Below the pieces are notes generated by a model that was not told the DNA's origin, did no database searches, and saw nothing but the letters and a program-made list of their open reading frames with translations. Below are positions 56,124-64,000 of a stretch of DNA of 64,000 nucleotides, in pieces. The stretch is taken from the NCBI GenBank assembly GCA_009103225.1, contig RHPI01002533.1:1369186-1433185 (forward strand). Direction: 5' to 3'. Each line of letters opens with the position of its first letter. The stretch's first letter is position 1. The position numbers were made by a program, and so were the translations under genes. The stretch is from Chlorokybus atmophyticus. Lineage: Eukaryota > Streptophyta > Chlorokybophyceae > Chlorokybales > Chlorokybaceae.

Positions 56124-56947
56124 CCCTGCCGCCCTGTCCTCCTCCGCCTACGCTCCCCCCCCACGGAACCGACTTGTCGTCGTCCAACTTCCTTCAATGC
56201 TACTCCCTACCTTTCGCTGTTCAGGAAGCTTTCGCACACCCTGTTGATGACACGACGCAATCTCTATTCTAATTCAAATTCAGAACAGCACAGTGCCACG
56301 GCCTCCGTTTGGTTGCAACGCAGTTATACCTCAAGTCAGTTAATGGACTCTTTGCATGGTGCACCCTGTTCACAGCGGGCAGCCCAGCCCAGTTTCGTCT
56401 AACGGGGATGGTTGAACTCCCTCCCCCCCAGCGCAACTTGGTTAGCTACGTGAAAACGGGGTACGGCTGTCGTTGTGCGATAGGATAACCACAACCGTTT
56501 CCCGCGCAACTTGTCCCCGCCATTCCGCATTGCGTTGTGGTGTGTGCTTGGTACCGATCAGGCACATTGGTTGCCGCCGCCCGCCGCCGCCACCGTCTCC
56601 TCAGCATCGCCGGGGACAGCCTCCTCCTCCTCCTCCTCCACCTCCCCGGATCGGCCTCGTCTGCATCGCGCTGTCGCTGCGCAGCCCGAGACATACTGGC
56701 CCAGTCAAGCAGCGCCAGAGAGAGTCACACTCCGCCTGTCACTGTCATCCCCAAGGCGCAAGCTCGCCTTGGCCTGCCTTGGCAAGCACAGCGTGCGTGC
56801 GTGATGGCAAGGCGACATCGAACCTAACCTCCCATCACCATTTTCATCATCACCCATCAGAGTTGACGTCTAGCACGCATCGGCCGGGTGCGGCACCTCA
56901 CACGATCTGGCGGCGCTGCCGAGACCGCCATCACCTCCAACTCAGAC
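56124..56947. other. Shared 5' region of two divergent genes
   Basis: Lies between the starts of the coiled-coil (minus) and GH73 (plus) genes. It is GC-rich with a CCTCCT/CTC repeat around 56625-56650. Open frames exist on both strands, but none fits the neighbouring gene models, so I treat them as composition effects. Probably a bidirectional promoter plus the 5' UTR. Confidence 0.4.
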
Positions 56948-59644
56948 ATGGTGAGTGCACTGCATCACAGCCGCCGCCACTGGTATGTACACACAGGGCT
57001 GAATGCGATCACGGGGTGGCTGTGACACGTTGATGTTGACAAGGGTGGTCTCAACTCGATCTGCTGTCTACTACTGCATGGTGATCTGGCATCGCACGCG
57101 CACAAACAGCACATGCCGGGTCTTGTCGCCATGTATGTGAAACCCATACAACAATATATACACTGGTCGAGGCTTGGTGCTAACAGAATGTCACCTCGGA
57201 GCGTCTGTTGTCACACGATCCCTTGCTCCATTCTTTCATCACCAATGACGCATGTGATGTGTTCATGCTTGCAGAACCTGTCTGTTCGTTTGCGGGAGCG
57301 GGAGGGTCCCCTCGCCCGCCTCAAAGTCCCCTTGACCGTCCCTCTGATCGGTCTCCGCCTCGGCGTGGGCGCGACGGCCGGCGCCTCCGAGGGCGTATCC
57401 TTGCACGCGGGCGGCTTCTTCTCCGGCATCTCCTGGCGCGTGCAGGCCCACCCGTCCTCATCCTCCTCATCCTCGGCGTTGCGCGTGTTGGCGAAGACGG
57501 CGTTGGGCGGCAGCGACGGCGGGAATGCTTTACGATTGGCCGCCGAGTACGACGTGAGGTCCAGACAGACAAAGGTGACGGTGAGGTTCAAACCGAGGCT
57601 GGGAGCGCTGTCGTTACGCCATTCGCATTGCACGGACTGCGCGCATGGAGGAGTCGCAATCAAGTCACCCACACCGCACAACGCACCCAAACCCGCGACA
57701 CAACAAGATCTGAGACACATACACATGCATGGAGCGGAGACCAGCAGTCAGGGGCTTGTGCGCGCAGCACCCACGCCCACCACGCGGCCGGTCGGGGCCA
57801 CGGGAACAGCAACCACAACGACACCTCATGTGGACAGCCACACACCCTCCACGTCTGGATCGTCAGGTGGACTGATGCAGCTTGCGACGACGGGGTTGAA
57901 TCGTACCGACTGCTGCCTGCACCTGCACAACATCGTGCCGCTCGGAGACCGCGCGTGGTTCAAGATCAGGTGGGCGGTCGCCATGCCGACGGAACTGCTC
58001 TTTGGGGGACCAAACAGCCAAACACTCGCGAGGTGACACACGCACACCCTCTCGCGCTTTTGCTGTCGCACACACGCGCACGTGAACACACACGCATGCT
58101 TGCAGGCGCGCGTGGGTGGGGCTCACGAAGAACGCGTTCGTGAGGCTGGACAAGGTGTCGCTCGTGCACATGAAAGACAGGTGAGAGTCAATCGCATCGC
58201 TGCAAAGATGTCGCGTGTCTAACGTGTTTGTGTTGATGATGTCAGGAGCATGGCGAACCAGTTGTTGTGCACTCAATGCACCGCGTCTCCAGGCGTGCGC
58301 GAGATCGCGCCGTCGGGTCAGCCGTTCGACCATCTCGCAAAAACATACCGCAGCATGGTAAACGCCATTGGACTCTGACAACCGCACATCAGGTTGGTCA
58401 TAGGTCATAGGGTCATCTTCTTAACGCGCATCGCAGGAAGTTTGTTCACAACACAGTATGCACGTTGATAGGCGGTACAGTGTCAATGAGGTCCTGCTGC
58501 TGTGGGTCAAGCCAAGGCCGTCTGTGCGCTGCTATAGTATAGTCGTCCCCTGTTCCTAGATGATCAGATAGTGCATCTCAAGGATGCAATGGGTGCAAGC
58601 AATCTGACATTCGTGAGTGACTGCAAGCGCAGCCAAAGTCATCACAAATTGCATTGCATCTGCAAGCTCATCACCAGCAACGTCTGGTGAAGCTGGCAAT
58701 CAACTTTTGTGTTCCGCATGGGCTGAACGCAATGCAGCATGCGTCGATTCTGCTAGTGGGTGACAAGTACTGTGATGAATGACACACATGCAGTTCGCCA
58801 GTGTAGTACTAGAAGAATGCATCGCAAGTCACATGCGTGTAAGAGTGCATCTTTGCTGACGTGCATGGGTCTGTGCGCAGCGCGCCCCGGGTCCGCTGCG
58901 TAGCGTGCGCAAAGACCTCCTCCCCGAGCTCAAGGTAGGCGCGAGCATGCATATGCAGTATGCGGATGGAGCCACAGCCTACCCTGTCTCAGACCTTTGA
59001 AGCTGTTGTGTGTTCAGGCGGTGACATTGGCGCAGTGGCTGCTTGAGAGCGGTCGCGGGAACAGCCGCCTCTCCGCACACCACTGCAACTACGGAGGACT
59101 CAAGTGGAGACAAGAAATGGGTCAGTGGCTCTGCTGCCTGTTGTGGATCAAAGCACAACAACTCTACTTCAAGAGCAAAGCAGTTGCTGACTGAGTTTGG
59201 TGTGCTTTAGCGGGGCTAGCCATTCCAATTAGGTACGGCGCGCACGACGGCCACGACCTGTACTGCAGCTTCCACAGCAACAAAGACTTCATCAAGGGAT
59301 TCTGGAAGGTGGTGATGATGATGATGATGATGATGATGGTCATGGGAATTGCCAACCGAGAGATGACTGACATTGGCGTACTTGCAGTTCCTTGCAAAGC
59401 GACCATACACTGGCTGGCAGAAGCACATCGCATCAACCACCCGTACCAATGTGAGCCAGGCCTTCATCGAGCTCATCCACAGGTAAAAGGCGTAAACACG
59501 CAAGCTCTACAGGTATTGACCGTCGTTGTTGTTGCTGCTTGACATCTCTGCCTGTGCAGACGTGGATATGCCACCGACCCGCATTATGTGAACAAAGTCA
59601 TACAGCAGCTGCCAGAGGCTCGCAGGCTGCTGGGCCAAGTGTAG
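56948..59644 (+). CDS. GH73 N-acetylglucosaminidase fused to a conserved N-terminal module
   Basis: Nine exons, all GT-AG: 56948-56950 (ATG only), 57275-58032, 58106-58180, 58246-58357, 58881-58934, 59018-59120, 59211-59308, 59388-59482, 59560-59644; about 460 aa, stop TAG. Residues from about 292 on are a glucosaminidase (GH73) domain: PFDHLAKTYRSM, LKAVTLAQWLLESGRGNSRL with the expected catalytic Glu in LESG, NYGGLKWRQEM, YGAHDGHDLYCSFHSNKDF, GYATDPHYVNKV (the usual YATDPxYxxKI box), ending LLGQV. Bacterial members cut the GlcNAc-MurNAc backbone of peptidoglycan. The first about 280 residues (RLREREGPLARLKVP, YDVRSRQTKVTVRFKPRLGA) recall a plant protein family of unknown function. Exon 4 also offers ATG 58250, so two genes remain possible. 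No signal peptide is evident. Confidence 0.8.
59312..59338. repeat. (ATG)n microsatellite in intron
   Basis: Nine ATG-like triplets just after the donor of intron 7 of the GH73 gene. Confidence 0.9.
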
Positions 59645-60445
59645 TGTATAGATATGCACGTGACGTATGCAACATGCACGACACATGCATGGACACTTAA
59701 CCACAATCACACTCACCTCTATCACGACCACCGGGCTAGGTGCACACTACTGTGCTTCTGTAATAGTCAGTTGGGAAAGGTGCCTGGGCCTTTGCGTGAT
59801 AGTATGCAAATGGTACGAGTGGCCCTGTGTGGCACGACTTAAGTACATAGCAACTGTGTACAGTAGCCTTCAATTGATCGTGATACACCCTGCCGAGTGC
59901 ATAATATATGCAATGCTGTGCATGTGGCAGTAGTGCTAGGCGGTGTAGGATGTGCCTTTTGTCAACAATGGTTGATTTTGCGTGCTTACTGAGATTGTCT
60001 TGAAAGTTCGCTGTGGGACGCACTATGCCCTGCGGGATGGTGGAGCATAGCAGAAAGTGCACGCATGCATGCGCGTCCTCATACACGGCACAAACAGCAT
60101 GGCAATATTGCAATGGCGCTATGGATGGGCTAGTAGACTTGGTGATAGCTTCTGGTGCTCATGCTATTACGAGTTTGTAATGTTCCAATTGCCCTGCTAC
60201 TGCTGGGTAGCTCGTAGCCGTGGATGCCGTACAAAGGCAGCGCCTGCACTGCAACGACCACATGGACCCAACTCTTCAGTACGGTGTACACACCAAGCCA
60301 CATTTTCCCGCATGCGCACGCCTAGAGTTACTGGTGAGTACCATGAGGCCAGGGTACTCAACAGTAACGGGCGTGTCGGCCACGTTAGCTTGGTGTCTGT
60401 CCATTGCGGACAACAAGCACGTGCATGCGCAGCCCACACACACGC
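59645..60445. other. Intergenic, nothing firm
   Basis: Short ORFs on both strands with no recognisable domain. Confidence 0.4.
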
Positions 60446-60685
60446 ACACCTTGAACCAGGTCGCAATGACTGCTGTGGCAGCGTTGAAGCCAGTAGCAAG
60501 CTGTGGTGTGGGACGCGTTTGGCACACGTCATTGCCAATCTCAGCAAGGATAGATATGTTGCCGATGACGCGGTTGTCTCACCATAGCCGTCGCACATGT
60601 TGTAGAGGTCGATCCAGAACCCTGCTACCATGATGAAGTGTTGGGAAACCCGGCTGGAGAAGGCTGTAATGCCAGCGACGATGCG
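60446..60685 (-). other. Candidate coding exon, unidentified
   Basis: Minus strand. From an acceptor at 60686-60688 the frame reads ITAFSSRVSQHFIMVAGFWI, DLYNMCDGYG. It then needs a donor at 60582 or a two-base shift to continue in VIGNISILAEIGNDVCQTRP and ATGFNAATAVIATWFK. Composition looks like conserved protein, but the model is incomplete. Confidence 0.3.
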
Positions 60686-61285
60686 CTGTTGTCAATGTAC
60701 ACGCCGCTCAAGCTCGCCTCACCAGCACAGGAAACGGCATGCTGACTAAGTTGGAAGCACAGTTGTCACACCAATGGTTGGGAAAAAAGTGTCAAACCTA
60801 AGCATAAGCTTACTGTCAAGCGAGTTGTGTATACAACACGCACACACATACATACGCGAGCACTCACATGTGCACGCAGGGATTCTTTGATATCTCACTT
60901 TCCCATCTCCAACCCTAAAATAACTCGAACCCAACAATCAAGCTTGCTGTTCTGCTGCTTACACATAGGCGCATGTGGAAACAACTGACAGGAGAGCAGA
61001 GTGACCTAACAACTCTGTCTGCATGCCATGCACCACACGAGTGCAACAGATAAGCATGCAATGTACAAGGGGCTCACACAGTGCATGTTTCCGCCAGACG
61101 GTAGGCAAGTAAGTTCAAGACAAAACGCGTACCTACCTGTGGAGGACAGAGCTCGTTCGTCACAGGCTGACCAACGCGCTGCCACCCGCAATCCCCAATG
61201 CTACGCGGAAGCCTGCCAGCGGCTATTGACCTGCAGTGCCCTGCTAACTCAAGCTCCTACCAATGGCACTTACATTTCTCAACCA

Positions 61286-62240
61286 CTAAGACAATGTGGT
61301 GCTCCTCATACATCCTTTGATGGTGGCCTGACGCGCCTCTATAAGCTCCTGTTGCCAGGGAGTAAACGCGCGAAACCTTTTCTGCCAGGAGGCTGCAGGG
61401 CAGCGCAGGGCTGATGAGGCTGCCATGGGAACCGCATGCTGTCGACAGAACAACAAACGGTCGAGCGCATTGTCTCTACAAGCAAGTGCCATGCGCCATG
61501 TCGACACTGACCACTGTGTTCGCTCCACCTCCATTAACTCAGCAGCTAGCCGTTTAATGCGTGTTTGTACTCGCTCACATGACATCACAACAACCACATC
61601 TGGATGATACACAAAGATCTGCATGGCAAGGGTGCCTGTTGCCAGTCTGTAGGACTTGAAGGCGTCAAGAAACATCTGAAGCTGGCTGCGCACGGAAGCA
61701 TTGTTGTTGCAAAAAGCTGTGGGCATCGTTTCAGCAACGTAACCATTTGTGCATGATCGACTGCCAAAAACGTCTGCCAGGCACCAGATTATTCAGCAAC
61801 AGCATCCGCCATGTACTTCAGCATCGTGGGAGCTCTGCGCAGCATAGTGCAAAGGTCCGTGTCACTGATGCTTAGAAGCGTTTTGAGCCTGGACAGGCTG
61901 CGTGCAAGCAATTCAGGATTTCGCGGTAAGAGTGCAGGCCTTGCCACCGCTGCTGTCGTCACACCAGGAAGCAACTTCCGCATCTGTGATGTGACGTGCT
62001 TAACCACAAGCAGCCGTACCGTAACCGATCGAGACAATTGCCACAACATACCTCATGAAGTCTTCGCTCCAGCTCCTTGGGACTGGGGTAAAGTGACAAG
62101 GACATGCGTTTTGCCAACAACGTCGCCACTTGTTGCGGAGGAAGAGATAACCCCTCCCAGAACCGGCGCACAGCTTGCTGTTCAGCTTCTGACCATGGGG
62201 CCAATGGTCCCATGTTCCCATTGCCGGCCCACCCCTCTTG
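61286..62240 (-). pseudogene. mTERF-like organellar protein, apparently broken
   Basis: Minus strand. Exon 1 (about 62240-62052) has AVRRFWEGLSLPPQQVATLL and ELERRLHE. A 69-bp intron ends at 61984-61986. Exon 2 starts at 61983 (MRKLLPGVTTAAVARPAL). Repeats of the mTERF kind follow: PELLARSLSRLKTLLSISDT, LCTMLRRAPTMLKYMADAV, MVTLLKRCPQLFA, MFLDAFKSYRLATGTLAMQI, IFVYHPDVVVVMS. Two defects are seen: TAA at 61789-61791 in frame, and a one-base shift at a T5 run (61711-61715 on plus). A 27-bp GT...AG segment covers the TAA, so a tiny intron cannot be excluded. mTERF proteins bind organellar nucleic acid and act in transcription or RNA processing. Confidence 0.6.
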
Positions 62241-62306
62241 CCTGCAGCTGGCCAACACACAGTGCTGAGTAAGCAGCGCCAACAGCTCCAGAGCAAGCAT
62301 CAGCAT

Positions 62307-63220
62307 GGCTGTGGGAGCAGTGGATTACTTTGTTACTTTGGTCAACAGCATTGTCAGGAATCGTTGCCGCTTGCAAAGCGCAGTTGCGCCGCAAATGTGC
62401 ATTACAACTGCCTGCAACCAATTGAGTTGTGCGGTTTGCCAGTTTTGTAGATAAAACCAACCGCGGCAAAGCAACCTGGCCCTTGCCTGTACAAAGAGTT
62501 GTAGAAGCGGGGCGCAGTGGCGCTAACCGTGTCAGCTCGCGTGAGGCGCATGAGGGAAAACATCATTTGTGCCCTGGGCACAGTCACAATCAACAGATTT
62601 GGCCAAGAGTTGATTCTACAAGATGGCAGGAGTTGTGAAAGCTGTAGGTGCTGCCTGCGCCTGGGAAACGCTAATATTCACGTTGTTGCCATGATGACAT
62701 TGGTGTGCAGTGGTTTGCAGCAGCCTAGTCAAACAAACGTCGCCGCCGACAAGTCACTAAGCTGTAAAGGTGGCACTGTTGTTTTGAGCTTGACAGGCAG
62801 CAGGTGCCACAAACACGATCACCTAGCGTTAGTACCGACGTAGTAACCAACGCAAGTCTCGCAGGTGAACAATCACGACCACTAGCATGGTGCCACGTGA
62901 ACACATTCGCTGATGGCATGTCAACATGTGCGCTGGTCCCTTTGGTGAGCTTGGCCACAGCTATTGTTGCAACTGAGCAAAAATGGCAACAGACACACGG
63001 TAAACACAGCTGAAGCATTCTGGCTGAGCCAGAATGCTGCATAAGTTGAGGCTTGCAGCGAAATAATCAATGCCAGAAAGCAACACTTGCCGTTGGCAGG
63101 CAAGGCACAAGTGCACTGCCCGGACAACCCTCTAGACATGACCACAATGTATGCGAATTATAAGTTTTGTATTTCAAGTACATAGTGCTTGACTAACGCC
63201 TGTTCTTCCACCGGACAAGC
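62307..63220. other. Intergenic or 5' part of the mTERF-like gene
   Basis: No exon could be placed with confidence. An N-terminal organelle-targeting exon of the mTERF-like gene would be expected in this interval on the minus strand. Confidence 0.35.
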
Positions 63221-63559
63221 TTGACGGTGGCCAATGCATGCATACAATTGGAGTACGGGAGTGCAATCATGCTAGCAGTGGGCAACTACACGCAACACAT
63301 CAACTTGAGTTCACGACCTACCGTCTGCACAACGGAGCCGTTTCTGGCCGTTGCTCCCGCTGGCACCAAACCCTATGCACGCTGCTGCCGCCGTCGCCTC
63401 TGACGAGCTGCACCAAGCAGCATGCTTGCATGCATGGTTGCCTGCAGCACCCACGACACGGCGCTAGCCACGAGATCTACAACGCGGACCACGACACGGT
63501 GGTCACCTGCAACGACGCCCTCAACCACCACAGCCCTCACCACCACCATCGCCGCCACC

Positions 63560-63960
63560 CCCGCAGCTCAACCAGGCGTCATGCTCGCCGGACATCCCGC
63601 ACCTAGCGACGACCCATGTCATGCGTTGCCCACGTGGAACCGGTGTCACAGCGACACACGACGCAGTGAAGTACGAGGTGGGTGCCATCATGAGAGAAGC
63701 CGGCTTCAGAGTCGCTTACGAAGTGTCCGGACTACTGCCGCTGCGGGAGGGGAGACGCAAGGCCGACGCGTCGACCTGCTTGTGACGGAGCCCGGATCCG
63801 ACGGTCGCATCCTGCTGGATGTCGTGGTGAAAGCATTTACCGTGGAGTCGGGAGCGGCCGCACTGCAGGCGGAGGCGACGAAGCGCGGGAAATACTCCGA
63901 TGCCCATCGCACGGATACGTTTATCCCGCTCGCATGGCGCCTTAGGGGAGGCATTTCATG
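63560..63960 (+). pseudogene. Non-LTR retrotransposon C-terminal tail
   Basis: THVMRCPRGTGVTATHDAVK, AIMREAGFRVAYEV, LPLREGRRKAD, then after a frame change near 63765 GRRVDLLVTEPGS, ILLDVVVKAFT, AEATKRGKYSDAHR, FIPLAWRLRGGIS. The layout (H...C..G...HD.V, RRxD, xxLDVxVK, K..KY) resembles the endonuclease-like tail after the RT of many plant and algal LINE-type ORFs, where D and VxK fit a PD-(D/E)xK site. The RT itself is not in the window. One base was lost or gained. Confidence 0.6.
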
Positions 63961-64000
63961 GGCTACTGCGACGCTGTGCGGCGCGCGTCGTCCGTGAAAG

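Noticed and set aside
56473-57033. Long proline-rich plus-strand frame before the GH73 gene
   Set aside because: It does not connect in phase to exon 2; the composition is explained by CCT/CTC-rich DNA, so it is likely a 5' UTR or promoter.
57211-57726. Long minus-strand frame opposite the GH73 gene
   Set aside because: It mirrors exon 2 of the plus-strand gene and has no splice partners.
1-64000. tRNA or rRNA genes
   Set aside because: No cloverleaf with paired A and B boxes and no rRNA-like segment was found; the initiator tRNA matches are primer binding sites.

Overview
The window is nuclear DNA from a photosynthetic eukaryote, most likely a green alga. The genes are rich in GT-AG introns with consistent reading phases. 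At least two products look plastid-targeted: a BSD2-type zinc-finger chaperone and a GT9-like glycosyltransferase. The LTR retrotransposons carry a primer site complementary to the anticodon arm of initiator tRNA-Met. No species can be named from the sequence alone.

Positions 1 to about 45,000 are a graveyard of nested retrotransposons. It holds: (i) short gag-only copia-type elements (TR-GAG-like) at 625-2915, 10157-11441, 11442-13587 and 29818-31256, all sharing one LTR family, plus a second LTR family at 4343-5035, 11543-13075 and 20193-20470; (ii) a Ty3/gypsy chromovirus with a chromodomain (5036-10156); (iii) a decayed copia element (13600-16133); (iv) a tandem array of a 1,434-bp chimeric transposon unit (16134-20193); (v) a DIRS element with gag, RT-RNase H and a broken tyrosine recombinase (24895-28400), and a second DIRS piece on the other strand (29090-29620); (vi) a large gypsy element (31257-42905) whose integrase ends in a PHD finger, split by a copia element (33739-36765) with a perfect 5-bp target duplication; (vii) gypsy and LTR debris to about 45,000.

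Positions 45,000 to 64,000 are genic. Four gene models could be built exon by exon with all splice phases agreeing: a GT9/heptosyltransferase-like protein (minus, 46525-49387, 10 exons, 458 aa), a BSD2-like plastid chaperone (plus, 53400-53863), a new coiled-coil protein (minus, 54398-56123, 6 exons, 302 aa), and a protein whose C-terminal half is a GH73 N-acetylglucosaminidase of the type that cuts peptidoglycan (plus, 56948-59644, 9 exons, about 460 aa). Farther right are an mTERF-like gene broken by a stop and a frameshift (minus, 61286-62240) and a frameshifted non-LTR retrotransposon tail (63560-63960).

Most retroelement ORFs are broken by single-base shifts, in-frame TAG codons at glutamine or tryptophan positions, or asparagine in place of a catalytic aspartate. 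The genic half lacks recognisable LTR elements. The most notable items are the GH73 gene and its fusion architecture, the PHD finger on a gypsy integrase, the chimeric tandem array, and the fold-back rearrangement inside the nested copia element.
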